In this document: in pieces, positions 25,061 through 37,669 of the stretch
How the letters are laid out: every line of letters begins with the position of its first letter
Position numbering within the stretch: position 1 is the first letter of the stretch
DNA from: Pinus tabuliformis
Taxonomy: Eukaryota > Streptophyta > Pinopsida > Pinales > Pinaceae
Direction: 5' to 3'
Assembly: GCA_031772625.1 (NCBI GenBank)
Contig: CM062814.1
Location: 822,872,757-822,936,756 of the forward strand
DNA length: 64,000 nucleotides
Program-made: the position numbers and the translations under genes
The notes under the pieces: generated by a model
Databases searched by the model: none
What the model was told of the DNA's origin: nothing
Seen by the model: only the letters and a program-made list of their open reading frames with translations

Positions 25061-26639
25061 TGACACAAAACCTATTTGGAAGTTCTTATCCGAGCTACAA
25101 ACATCAACGAATCCAACATCCATAGTTCAAGGAAACTGAAGGTCACCAAATCATCTAGCATACCATGTATGTTGGCGATCCAATGTATTACGATGAGCCA
25201 ATGCAAATTAGTAAGTTAACATTGGGACCAAGGATGAGATGAAATTGTTTGTTATTAGGGAATATTGGGATGTACAATTGATTACATAGGTTTTAGTTCT
25301 ACTCTAAGAGTATCCTAACTTATTTTCTTGTAGTTTTCATAGCAATGAAGGGCATGGTTGGAGATCTCAACAAACTAAAACTTGAATTGAAACCAAATGC
25401 TCAATCAATCAAGAAAATGATATATAAAGTGAACACACACTACAAGGAGCATGTGAAGCAAAAAATAAAATAATAGTAGACATTAGGTTGATCTTTTGAT
25501 CCATAAACTATTTTGAATATTCCACTAGACAATTTGTCACATAAAATCTAATTAAATGTATTTGAGAACCGAAATCTACACTATGAGGGTTAATTTTTCC
25601 ATTTCTAGATTTGTTAATTATTGTGTTATGATTATACATGAGATATATAGAATATGGAAAACATATAACAATGAAATAAAACTCACAAACCACAATGAAC
25701 ACAAGATATGAATTGGGAAACCCTTACGAGAGAAAACCAAGTTGGAAGGTGAGGTTGATATGCTCTCTCTTTCTATAAATGGAAATGGATGGAAGTACAA
25801 AGGAGTGAGACATGTGGCCTTTGGGATGCTACAATACACAAAAAATCTTTGTTTTCTCTCTCTCTCTCTATATATATATCCACTCTTAGCTACTTTTCTC
25901 ATCTATGAAATAAAATGCATTCAAATAGAATGGAACCCCTTTTACTCCTAGTGGTCTGATTATAACATAAGCTGATAGTATGCTAGTGGTTAAGCTTTAC
26001 TCCTTCAACTCTTAAATAGGGTTAAAATATTTACTCTTCTAGAGTTTTATTCATAATGATTGCATTGCTAGTACCTTTTCCAGGAATCATGGGGCTTGAC
26101 ATGGTATGCTCTCGAAACCATTGTGGTCCAAATAGGAAGGTCGAATTTCAAGTGGCATAACTTTTGCATATGAACTACAATTGAGGTATTTCTTGCATCA
26201 TTGGAAATATATATGAGTGTATAATAATGCTATGGGGTGTTTTACTTCAGTGTAAAAGTTTTATTCACCAAAAATTCCATTTAATGTCTCAAACTATTTC
26301 AAGAAGGTTGCAGACCCCAATTCACCAAATTGGGACTTGCCAATAAAAATGGTCATGTGAGTTGATTCCTCCAATTTTTCCACACTGAAAGCATCAAGAT
26401 GGATTGAAAAACAACATAATGATCCAATCCAAATCATATTTCGTCTAGAGGAATAATATTATATCATTTTGATCATGATACATGGAAAGAAAATTGGTGG
26501 AACTCATGTCTATGTATATTTCCATTGACTCAATGTAGCATGTGTTCATAACTTTTTATTGACTTCCTTTAGCCATGAGATTTTGGAAAAATTTATAGGG
26601 AATCAAACATATATTTTCATATATCAATTCTTTGATATC
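25061..26639. other. Gene-free DNA with a TC/TA microsatellite
   Basis: No recognisable gene. A (TC)n(TA)n run lies at about 25,856-25,880. Frames of up to 94 codons around 25,500-25,950 overlap each other on both strands and have no motifs. Part of it may be the decayed front of the Gypsy element that becomes recognisable at 26,640. Confidence 0.5.
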
Positions 26640-28960
26640 ACTAATTTAGATCACAGAGAAGGATAAGGAAAGAAACCATGTTTACTATAGCATGGGGTTT
26701 GTATGCCCAAATAATCATGCCGTCGGATCAAAGAATACGTCAATAGTATTTTATAGAGTGGTATTTGTTGCATTTCAAGAATAAGTTCGTTAGCCTCTTG
26801 AGGTATACTTCATGATTTGATGATATATATTTCTCTTAAGGATCTTACTATGAAATTTAGCTTAATGTTAGATAGTTGTAGATAGAGTGCAATTGCCACT
26901 AAATATCAAGGAGTACATCCTCTATAGTGAATTCAACATTATGTTGGGTCATATCATTTGCAAGGAAAGATTATGGGTTGACCCAACTAAGATATTAAAC
27001 ATTATGAATTTTCCTATTCTTGGGAATGTATCTATACTTTGGTCCACATTGGTAACATAGATTTATTAGGAGGTATGCTAAGTTGATGGCACAAATGGAA
27101 GAGTTATTGTGAAAAAAGATACTTTTATGGATGGAGAATGTAAGGAAGTTTTCAAAGATAAAACAAAGGATGGTTACAGCTCCAATTATAGCCTTTTTAG
27201 ATTTGAGGAATATTTTCCTACACATTTGATGCATCTAGCATCACACTAGGAAATGTTCAAGCCTAACCAAGGACACATTTGATCACCTAGTCTTCTTTTC
27301 CAACAAGAAAATGTCACATGTTAAGCATAATTACAACACTATGGCATACGCATATATAAAGGTTTAGCACTATCTTCTTGGTTGGCCCTTTAAATTTATG
27401 TAAATAACTCTACATTTAAATATATAGCTAAAAAGTTGGTGCTAGAAGGTAGTATCTACTAATGGTTGTTGTTGCTCCAAGAGTTTGATTTTGGGGTGGT
27501 GGATAAGCCAATGAAGAAAAACATGGGGCTTGATTACCTCCCTTGGATCTATTATTGGGATGTTATTATTATAGATGAGGAATTATTTGATGTCGATATC
27601 ATTTGCACAGAAGTCATGCTTGACTTATTCATTGAGAACACTAAATTCCTTAGCCCTAGGTTGGCACTAAAAGACTATGAGCAATGACATCATAATCAGA
27701 TAGTTATATGTGTGGCAAACTATCCATTGATTTATAAACAATTATACAAGCTAATCACTGATGGTATTATACACAAGTTCATGTTGAATCATGAATGACA
27801 GGTAATTCTATGGAAGGCCCATGATGGGTAAAATGTTGGAGACTACAATAGGAAGGCCACTATATGAAAGGAAATATGCACATGGTTCTATTGGCTAACT
27901 TCGTTTATGGATGTTGTTGAATATACAAAATAGTGTAATGAGAGACACCCATATAATTGAGATGAAATTCTATTACAACCCATTGTGGTGACATAATCAT
28001 TCTAACATTGGATAATTGATTTCATTGGTCATTCTAACATTGGATAATTGATTTCATTGGTCATTCTAACATTGTATAATTGATTTCATTGACCCTATTA
28101 GTCTATAAGTACATTATTCAAGGGCTTGGTATATCATCAATAAGGGATTTGATTATTTAACAAGATGGGTCGACAACACTTTGACTAAGGATTTCTCAAT
28201 GGAAATTGTTACATGGTTCATTTTTTAAAATATTGTCACAAGGTTTGGGTGCATACTTAATTTCATTGATGACGAAGGTACACCTTTTATTGGCAATGCA
28301 ATGGTTGCTCTATAAAGGAATTCATTATTCACCACCATAAGACTACACTATATCATGTGCAGCCTAATGCCATGACAAAAGCATTTAATTATATTTTGGG
28401 GCATGAATTAATGATGATATGCTTGATGAATAGGGATAAGTGGGATGAGATAATCCTCGTCATTCTATAGGCCTACAAGATTATGTGCAAACCTTTGACT
28501 AAGCATATGATGTTCAAATTTGTATATCGTAAAGAGTTTTTGATGTTGCTCAAATATTTAACTTGTGAGTAGCCATTTCTATGTAGATGTTAGACATAAA
28601 AAATCACAGGATAAGATGGATATTTTGGTATAACTGGAAGAACACAAGTTTTTAGTTGGCACCATCAAATGATAAAAAATAGGTGCGAAAAATCATGGAA
28701 ATATAGTCATATCCAAAATAAGTGGATTAAACAGGAGGACCTCGTGTTAATGTATGATAGTAAATTTTGGAGACATCTAGGAAAATTTGAGATGCATTAC
28801 CAAATATGCTATAGGATTACACAAATAACTAGCAAGACCACAATCAAACTCATGCAGTTAGATGGCTATATTAGACATTGGTGTGTGAATGGTGCATGTT
28901 TGAAGCCTTATCTGGCACTACACCAAAGGGAACCACCCTAATTTCTTGGTGGGGTTGGGG
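26640..28960 (+). mobile_element. Decayed Ty3/Gypsy pol region
   Basis: Plus-strand fragments in Gypsy order: reverse transcriptase (26,640-27,060; MLGHIICKERLWVDPTK), RNase H (27,060-27,690; LLLQEFDFGVVDKP, as in the plant WMLLLQEFDFEV motif), integrase (27,700-28,560; GxxDFIG-like words) and an integrase C-terminal part (28,669-28,941; KQEDLVLMYDSKFWRHLGKF, VNGACLKPY). Reverse transcriptase before integrase identifies Gypsy rather than Copia. Heavily broken; no LTRs or target duplication could be assigned. Confidence 0.75.
27998..28093 (+). repeat. 32-bp unit repeated three times
   Basis: Units start at 27,998, 28,030 and 28,062 with CATTCTAACATTG. They lie within the integrase part of the decayed Gypsy element; local slippage is the likely source. 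Confidence 0.93.
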
Positions 28961-30339
28961 AGAGGAATTAGTTTATCATTAGAACTCTCAACATTTTTCT
29001 TTCTGCATTTCAATTTTAGCTAGTCAAATGATTTCAATTCTACTTCATTTTTTTTATTGTTTACTACTTTGTAGGTATAGGAATAAGAAGTATAATAGAT
29101 TTGTTTTTACACATGCTTAAATTACTCTAATAGAGAAAATTAACTCTAAGTTCAAGGTGTCAATGTAAACTTGATATCTATGGATGGATCAAATGTGTGT
29201 TATTATAACCAAGGAAACAATGGATTAACAAATTGTTGAGTAAGGGGTATGTAAGTGTAGTGTAAGATGTGTATGGAAGGGATGCATTTATGTGTAAAAT
29301 CTATACTTGGGGAATTTTTGATGGGTTATGTAATGAGTTAAACCATGTCACTATCAATGTTACTATGGTAGGTAATATTAGATATAGTATTTAATATTAC
29401 ATAGGTATTTAATATTTAATATTATTGTTCATGTTACATATATTATCTAGAAAGCCACTATAAAAGGATGTCTTATACTTCATTTATGATTAAATTTGGG
29501 TTGGATTTGTTGGGTATTTAGGTTGGATAGGCAAGAGAGGTAGAGATTGATGGTTAGGATAGTGCATTCTTTAAGTGGCATTGATCCTGTAAAAGCATTG
29601 AAAGTATGAATTTTTAGGATAAGTTTTTGAAAGATTGTGTTTCACTTGAATGTACAAAATTGAGAGTTGCAAGAGTTTCAAAGGTGACCTTACACCAATG
29701 AGAGCTGAAAAATTCTCAAAGGATAAAACTATTATGAAAAATAGGATTTAAAGGTTGTATTTTTTTAGGATGTGAAGATTGTAAAATCATTTATTGGTTG
29801 ACTAGGTTTTAGTTAGCAAGAGCTTAATAAAGGTGGTATCTTATATTTACCAATGTTGGAGTGTGAAGATAATTCCACCTCAAATAGGACCAGTTGCAAG
29901 CAATGTCACAATTGGTTGAAGGGAAAAGAAAAGCAAGCCAAAGGGGGATAAGGACACAATCTTGGAGGGGAGGAACTTGCTCTACCTAGTAGAAATACTT
30001 AACCTATGGGTGCAAGTGGTCAACTTGGATAAGCATTGGAAGGGCGATGTGGAGCAAGTTTAGTTAGCCGATTACAATGTCCACTCCCCAACTTTATTCA
30101 TTGAGTTTTCCCTAGAAAGGTACCCTTAGATAAGGGGGAACAAGCCAAAGATTTTCCAACCATTCAAGTTATTATTCAAACTGAGAATCACTAGTATTAT
30201 ACATGTTCCATGCTTTTAGATGTCATCAATGGTAAGGAAATGTGTGGATTGCTATTGTTAAGGGATCACAGTAGCAATATATGGCTATACTATAGAATTG
30301 CATATAGAAAGATGACATCTAATGGAGAGGATTCTAATT
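28961..30339. other. Gene-free DNA, unclassified
   Basis: AT-rich, with no frame over 60 codons and no recognised repeat. It could be the tail of the Gypsy element or ordinary intergenic DNA. Confidence 0.45.
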
Positions 30340-30344
30340 ATGCC

Positions 30345-30675
30345 TATTAGAAATTGATAAAGATTAATAATATAATATAGATAAAAAAACAAATCAAGCA
30401 CACAAGTCACCATAATTTATCCCAAAAACCCTGAATTGGGAAAACCAACACCTAATAGATTTATAAGTCTCGACCAAACAGACCAATCCAGGCCAAAAAT
30501 GACCAATCAAAGCATATTATAAAGGAGTTCTCAAGCCATTTAATAATATATATTATGTGATATACCATGGGAAAAACCATAGGTTACAAAAACCATGAGC
30601 TCATAAACCACCTTCAATAAACCCATTAATCATTATTATCTTCTACTCCATGATCGAATCAAGATTAACCCAACA
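30345..30675 (-). repeat. LTR of element E, left copy
   Basis: 331 bp, aligned with 40,621-40,921 and 57,919-58,202. The purine tract at 30,676-30,686 marks it as the 3' LTR on the minus strand. Confidence 0.87.
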
Positions 30676-31318
30676 TTCCCCTTTTTAAACTTGACTTGGC
30701 ATATTCACTTACCCTGAGAATCCAACATGCACCCATAATCATCTAGGTCTACATCTTGACTTTACTAGTGAACCATACCTACCCCCAGAATACAACATGT
30801 CCCCCCATCACCTAGTTCTATGTCTATATTTTACTAATGAACCATAAACTAAGGGCATCCATTCATAAATAGGTTTTATATCCATATGCCCATTTACACA
30901 TGAAAAATAAAATCGAACTCGATAAAAATTATCATAGCGCACCCAAGAAAATAATACTTGAAGCAACTACTTACTATTTTCCTATGTTTCTCTATGCTCA
31001 AGATACAATTGTAGTACTTCTTTGCTAAACATTATTTCTTCCTCTCTATAATTTATTGTGACATTAGACACAACTTATAAAGCCATGAACCATTACATGT
31101 TTTCCCTTCGATGCTCAAACATGACATATATATTACATGTCCTTAAAACCTTTTAGTAAAACACACAAAGGCAAATATTCCATGACCCTATCTTCATGTT
31201 GCTACACCCATTCTAAAACTCATTCTCCTAAACCCAAAATAACACCATCCATCGCACTTCTACTGACACATTACTCTTGTTCTACTTGACCTCCTCATTC
31301 AAACCTTTAACCTCACCA

Positions 31319-31862
31319 CTACTTTGTTGTTCATTGAAGGATTAACTAGTCATGACCTCCTAGCCTTCTCACACTCACATAGATTTGGGTTCACTTGGAT
31401 TGATTTCATCTAGCTTATCAAACAAATATAAGGTGCACTTCAATACTCATTAACACAAATTCACATTATCAAAACCATTTGAATCATGTTCATCTAATAG
31501 CTCCATGGACTTTAGATTAACCAATCTCCATAGATTGATCTTGCCACCACATTTATCTAGACTCAAATCACTATTAATAATTTGTCACCACTGCTTTGTT
31601 GTTCCTTGAATGATTAACTGGCCATGACCTCCTAACCTTCTCACACTTGCATAGAATTGGGTTCACCTGGATTACTTTCATCTAGCTTATCAAATAAATA
31701 TAAGGTTTGCTTAAAGGCTTGTCAACACAAATTCACACTATCAAAACCATTTGACTCATGTTCATATAATAGATCCATGGACTTTAGATTAACTAATCTC
31801 CATGGATCAATCTTGCCACCACATTTATCTAGACTAAAACCACTATCAATAATTTGTCACCT
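31319..31862 (-). repeat. 272-bp tandem duplication inside element E
   Basis: 31,319-31,590 is repeated at 31,591-31,862 with about 10% differences. Shared blocks include CCATGACCTCCTA and CTTGCCACCACATTTATCTAGACT. Confidence 0.9.
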
Positions 31863-32342
31863 TATAAGCAGAAATGAATCTCTTCATCCATGTGAATGCA
31901 CTCCTAAATAAGGCTCTTGGGCTTGTCTGTGGTTAGCTTATTTGTGTATGTATACTTTCTACTCTCATGGATTCATTGCATGTCAAGATAAGTTTCACAT
32001 TGATCAATGTCTAGGGGCTAGTACAATTCCCTTAAATCTATAAGATTCTTCAAAGAAATGTATTTTCCAAAATTGCAACCTATAAGCCTTGTTAGATTCA
32101 TTTACATGGATTTCAATTCTCCACAAAACAATGGACTAATGTACAACCATGAATCTCAATGCTTTGAACACATCTGCGTCTATCCACAATTTTGCAAGTG
32201 CGCATTTTATAAGGCATGGTTGGCATACCATAACAATATCATATCCATCCGGGGAATTATAATTATACCCCTTGTCACCATAGGGGTATAACATCGCAAG
32301 GTCCATTTTCATAATCGGGGTGTTCCACTAGGAACATGCCAC

Positions 32343-32768
32343 TTGTAATTGTTCTTGTTCTCACTCAGTTTTGAGATCAATCAACACAAAAACCCCTTTT
32401 AAGTAGCTTCTTATAAACCTCCAATCTTCCACCAAGCCCTCACACTCCATGATCAGCTATTAAATGTGAATCCTCCCAAGGAACAACACTCTGACCTCCT
32501 CTCCCAAGAACACATTAGCATATAGCTTGTAACTAGATTTAGAAGCAAATCAACTTCTACCACTTCACCATCAATCTAGGGTCTTTCTTGTGGAAGAGAA
32601 TTTCAAAACTATATATGGTTGTAGGCATTAAACCACTCTCCTTGGAGAGTCTAGGTCTAACCCATACTTCACTTTGGTCTTGTACCGTCTTATATATTAT
32701 ACCACCCTTGTTGGGGGGTCCAATTCTATTCGGCTTTTACCCACCAAGCCTATGGGGCTTTGATACCA
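32343..32768 (-). other. Element E leader and primer binding site
   Basis: Non-coding leader with a copy at 57,477-57,916 (about 85% alike). It ends in GGCTTTGATACCA at 32,756-32,768, the reverse complement of a Met-tRNA primer binding site. Confidence 0.85.
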
Positions 32769-32772
32769 TATG

Positions 32773-33812
32773 TGTTATAGACATTTTTGTGCCTTACAGC
32801 TATAAGCATGAAATGTCCATAATCCAAGGGATCCAAAGTCCCTAAAAGTTTTGTTCCTGCCCCTAAAGGAACAAGGTCAACCAATGACAGCTTCTCCTAG
32901 AAGTTCTCCACCAGAAACTGCTCAAAACTAGTCAAATCAGGATCAATTCAGAAGCTCCACTAGCTGCCTGCGTTGCAAAGCACCCAAATGCACTGGTTAG
33001 GTGCATTGCAACGCACTTGAATGCACTACCCAGGTGCGTTGAGTGGGAAATGACAAGTGGCAGAGTCATTCAACGAGGTGGAGAGACAATGGAAGCTTCC
33101 AGAATCTTCTCCAATGACACTTGCCTCACTGAATTCGACCAGTGATGAGTAAGAGGCTCTCAGTCTCCAAGTGGAAGCAAGAACTGACAGAGAGAGGCCA
33201 CAAGTCAAAACATAACCTGACTCATCCTCTCTGCTTACATCTATATATGGATCCCTCATCCCAGAGATCCAGAGGCTGGAATTTTGTACTTTGCAGAGAA
33301 TTGTTGTTGGTTTGAGATTGAGATTAGTACATTGGGTGATTTATGCTTTGTTGGAGGTGAGGAAGGGATTCCTTTGCTGGGAGGTAGATGCTGGATCGGG
33401 ACTCACTTGGTTGTATCTCCTCTTGGACTTTCTTATCATATCAATAAAATTATTTGAGTTTCTCCTACATGCTGTGTATCAATGATGTTTTGTTATATTT
33501 GCATGTTTAGCTTAATCTGATCCTAAGCTTTTTATGAATGTAAATCTATATCTTCGTGTAGTTTCTCTCTTCTGTGATCTTGCAGGAATTTGGTGAAGCT
33601 GGGCCGGTAAGGGAGCAGGGAGCTGGGAGCTATCGAAGAGAGGAGCGATTGGATCAACAAACTAGCGCAAGACACAGGTTAGTTTATCCTTCCTCTTCGT
33701 TTACATTTCATAAAGAAGAATACTCAAGTAGTTTTCCTTGTTTGTTGCTAAGGCATTGTCACACCTTAGAGTGGGATAGGGGCATTCTGAATAGACACTT
33801 TTCCCAACAACA
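32773..33812 (+). repeat. Left LTR of the Tat element
   Basis: 1,040 bp, TGTTATAGAC...CCAACAACA. A TATA-like CTATATATGG lies at about 33,240-33,249, a plausible promoter element roughly 30 bp upstream of a transcript start. Confidence 0.93.
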
Positions 33813-35537
33813 AATTGGCGACTCCGCTGGGGATCGTATCTAGTTAGTTTATTTGTGTTTCTATTGTTGTTCTTCTCATAAACTTAGGAGTGGCAAATCG
33901 AACTGCATTTGCCATTTACAAATGCAAAGTAGAGATCTGCTACTCTAGTCCATTCACTGGGCCTGTTTATGATCTGAACAGCTGATCCACAAATTCTCTA
34001 ATTGCCCTTTGTGATAGCTCTTAGTCCTCCTTTAAATCATCCCTCTAATTGTACCTTACTGATAGCTTTTATCCGGCCAAAAACCATAGATTAAACTGCA
34101 AACCGTGACCCAGAACCCAGAGAAAATTCTCGTTTCTGCTTCAGTGCGGGCTCTGTGAAGAGGTTCTGCATTTCAACGCAGGTCTCGAGAGCGCTACCTG
34201 CGCTGCAATTCAGTTTCTCTGTGCAACAGGTGCGCTGATCAGCCCTTGCCCTGTGCAGCTGAGGTTCTTTGCTTCTTTTTGTTCAGTTTTATCTCTGATT
34301 TTTGCAGCCTGTTATCAGTGTGTGTACCTATTTGAAAACCCCTTTTCTTTGCCTTAATTCCGCCTCAGTTGTATAAAAGAAACTGTATTTGTTTTTGTGT
34401 ATTTGTTACATCATTTGCAGTTTCCCATCACAAAAGTAAACTAGTCATACTGTCGCCCTTAGATCTAGACCTGTCGTAAGTGTCATTTTGATCTTAGGAG
34501 TAAATTTGTTTGCTGTTGACAGTTGATTGCGCTTTTACTTTTGTCTTTTGGTTTGAATTTGTGAATTTCTAGTGTCGAAACAAGTGTTTACTTCAAAATC
34601 ATAAAGTGTCGTAATCGTCTTTTTGATTTCAAAAAGAAACTTGTTTGTGTTTTCACTTGAAATCGAATTCAAATTTGTACAACAACTTTCTTTTTAGGCA
34701 TCAATATTAAGAAAGTGAAAACAAATACATGCACAAGTGCATTTGCATTTTGACATTTTCTATGGTTTGATTTAGGAAGAGTGCATTTACAGTGTGCTCT
34801 ATGCTCTTTGAGAAAAGATTGTGTCTTTCTTTTCCCCTTGTAGCTAGGATTTTCATTCTTGAAAAGAGATAAAAGCTTGCTTATCATCTTTAGACTGCAT
34901 TTAGGAATTATATCTACATCTCGTGGTGATCCAAAAAGGCAAACTTCTAAGAAAGATCAACCTAAAATAAATTGAATGAACTTAACAACGCTTTGTAACT
35001 TAACGCACAACATAGAGGTCTAGGCTAGAGACATGTTCTGGCGTCGTAAAACCTGGTGACTGTCGGCCTCACTGATGGTTGGGTGATTCCTCCTGAGAGA
35101 CGATAAGTGCCAGTACGGATTGTGCTCCCACGTACCGTCGAGTATATATTGGGAGACCCCTATAGGCATAAAACCTTTATCCATAGGAAGCTGTGTCGGC
35201 CGCCCTACTGATCGCAATGCACTGAACACAACATTCGGGAAGATTGACCACCCGTACCCTAAAAAGTATTCTGCGGTTTTGCGATTGGTTTGGCACACCC
35301 TCTACCTAGATCTCCAGAGCAGTCCCTTTCGTTCCTTTTCAGACTCCTTAACGGAAAAGGTCCATCTGAGCACTTGTCACTTCAGGCTCATTAAAAATCA
35401 AAGGAGACTAGAGTCATCTTTTGCTTTTTCTCGACTCTTTAAAATTGAAAAAGCAAGTTGTGTCCAAGCGTCGTTAAAATTTATTTTAAACGGAATATTC
35501 ATACCCTTTTTCCTGCGTTGATCTTTAGGTTGAGAAA
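33813..35537 (+). other. Tat element leader (5' untranslated region)
   Basis: Begins with the Arg-tRNA primer binding site. About 1.7 kb with no sense-strand gag frame. A 92-codon antisense frame (35,020-35,298) has no motif and is probably chance. The last 210 bases hold the structured motifs annotated at 35,334-35,456. Confidence 0.8.
35334..35456 (+). promoter_or_regulatory. Predicted RNA pseudoknot motif(s) in the Tat leader, just before the first ORF
   Basis: The clearest copy: stem 1 AGAGTC (35,410-35,415) pairs with GACTCT (35,433-35,438). Inside that loop TTGCTTTTTC (35,421-35,430) is perfectly complementary to GAAAAAGCAA (35,447-35,456) downstream, giving an H-type pseudoknot with linker TTAAAATT. 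Two weaker relatives precede it: CCTTTTC/GAAAAGG (35,334-35,340/35,354-35,360), with the shared ACTCCTTAA word between, and TGAGC/GCTCA (35,367-35,371/35,386-35,390) followed by TTAAAA. The group ends about 80 bases before the ORF start at 35,538. Function unknown. Confidence 0.65.
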
Positions 35538-36407
35538 ATGGAGCCTACCAACCAAGGAATTCCCCTTGGTGGAAATCCTAGTCCCTTCTCCTCTTGGGGA
35601 GATGTTGGTGCGCCCCATATGACCACATTGTCGCTTCCAGGACTAACAATTGGCTTGCCAGGCTGGCTCTTCTCAACCAATGTCGTTCAGAACACCACTA
35701 TTCCTGAACAGTCGAATCAGCAGTTAGACGAGTCCAGAGTTTCCCGTCAACCTTCTACTTCCTCTAATTCTTCCTCTCTCCCTTCCTCTTCGCTTGACGG
35801 AACTGGTAAAACTAAAAACCAAGTTCCTAAGGAGAAGAAAGAAAAGAAGAAGAAAGAGAAAAAGAAGAAGGAGCCAAAGGCAAATAGAGGAAAACAAGTG
35901 TCGTCTAATGAAAATCCACACACAGCACTGACCAAGCCTAAATCGCCATGTGTCATTTGCAAGGGAGACCACTTTCATAGAGATTGTCCTTGCATCCCTC
36001 AGATACTAAGGGACTGGTCTCCCCGTTTGCACAATCCGGTGTCGTCAACCTCTGATAGCCATGTTGAAAGCACACCGTCAACTAGCGAAAGTGAAGTCCT
36101 AGGACAAAAAGAGAGAGCTAGATCTCCTTGTAAACTGTGCGAAGGCAATCACGCCATCCATCGTTGTCCCTTCTTAGACGAAGCTAAAAAAGTTTTGGAT
36201 GATCGTCCGGTTTCACCGTTACGACTTCCTCCTGGATATAAAAAACTCTTGCCGAGTCCTTCGTTAGTTGAAAATCCAGCTGGCCCGCTCAAGTGGTCAG
36301 CTGAAGTGCCGGTCATTGAAGATGAACCAACTGAATCCATACCCGATGAAAGTCAAAAGGTCGAGGTAGCAGTTGACCCGGTCTTGCCTTCAGAGTTTCA
36401 TCTTTGA
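35538..36407 (+). mobile_element. Tat element: gag-like zinc-knuckle protein part
   Basis: A 289-codon open frame starting ATG at 35,538. The N-terminal third is Ser/Thr/Pro-rich; a highly charged Lys/Glu run (residues 95-120) follows. There are two zinc knuckles of the unusual spacing CX2CX3HX4C: CVICKGDHFHRDC (about residues 138-150) and CKLCEGNHAIHRC (about 198-210). No capsid-type gag domain is recognisable, so this may be the nucleocapsid end of a gag or a reduced gag. By analogy with retroelement nucleocapsids it would bind element RNA, possibly the structured regions on either side. The frame is open throughout. Confidence 0.75.
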
Positions 36408-37105
36408 ATGACACAGTCACTGGAGAGAACAAGGATGACACCGTCCAAATTCTCTTCATCAACACAGACTCCGACGAACATGGGGGCAACCTACCCATTC
36501 CTTTATCGCAGGAAGGAAGTTCGTCAGAGTCGTACCCGGCCGTCTACTCGGTCCCACCTCCAAGCAACCTAGTTGTCTCCTTCGACTGGAATCAACTAGG
36601 CAGACCCCGTTTACCAGCAAGCATACCATTCAGAATTATCGTCCAAATATATAGAATGGTCATGGCTGGTACCATCATAGATGAAGGGGCTTCTGTGAGT
36701 ATCCTTTCCTCTACTGCTTGGAAATCGCTTGGTTCGCCATCGCTTTTGCCTGAGATGAGAAATCTGACAGGTTTTGATAAAGGAACCAGTCGACCTTTAG
36801 GGATCCTCCCCAATGTGCCCATAACATTGAAAGGGAAGATCGTTCAAATGAACGTGATGGTCGTTCAAGGACCCTTGGATTATAACCTACTCCTTGGACG
36901 AGACTATATTTATTGCATGGGAGCCATCGTCTCCTCACTCTTTAGAGTAATGTGTTTTCCGCACGAAGGAAGAGTGGTCAAGCTCGTGGACCAGCTTTCA
37001 TTTCCCGTATCACGCATCGCAAATAGTCATATACCATCCCTAAATGGTCTCTTCATGCAAGAAATGTCTCAACCCACGGTCCGTCCTCCCGATGAGCGCG
37101 AGTAA
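36404..37105 (+). mobile_element. Tat element: aspartic protease part
   Basis: An open reading frame directly after the gag-like part, with retropepsin-like features. These are the flap/active-site region IIDEGASVSILSS (DEGA in place of the common DTGA/DSGA), a hydrophobic strand VVQGPLDYNLLLG and the conserved GRDYI near the C-terminus, all as in plant Gypsy proteases. In this family it would cut the gag-like protein. Nothing resembling reverse transcriptase follows. Confidence 0.8.
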
Positions 37106-37669
37106 TTCGGAGGGATATGACTGGAACCCAGGGGGCATGCATCCTGGTCTGCTTCAGCAGGAAAACTTCGGGTATAGGGTAGGTTTCCGCGGGAGAATAT
37201 GACTAGTCTGTACCCCGTCCGTGATTGAGACAGGGGTTATTCTAGAATAAGATTCTCTTGTCAAAGTTATGTGTTTGGCGCTCATTGTCACTCACCTTTG
37301 TTTATCTCGGTAAACATCGCCGAGGAAATGTTTCATTTGTAACGCGAATGAGACAATCTTTGGTAACCTGAAAGAGGTAGGCCTTTCCTGATAGAACAAA
37401 TGTTTTGTCTGCAAATTGAGGGGTAACCTTGAAATCGTATTTTATACCTGGGGGCATGCAAACCTTTTGGAGTGCAAGCAAGGGGCGGCTATTTATTTTT
37501 TAAATTTTTAGGTCCTCCCTTTAAACCTGTAGGCTAACCCTTTAAACTCGTAGGATTAGTCGTTTCCGAACTTGCATAACGAAAGGATGCGGGGCATAGC
37601 TTTGTAAGGCGCAAGCTCCATAAAAAATGGCATCTTATATGAGACATTCTTATCATATGACTGGATTAT

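Noticed and set aside
25618-25951. Possible small membrane protein (94 codons minus, 69 codons plus)
   Set aside because: Two frames on opposite strands over a TC/TA microsatellite; the hydrophobic look comes from base composition.
35020-35298. 92-codon antisense frame in the Tat leader
   Set aside because: Opposite to element sense, no motif, and no known antisense gene in this position.
36404-37105. Host aspartic protease gene
   Set aside because: It lies between the LTRs, directly after a zinc-knuckle ORF, and matches the Gypsy protease layout.
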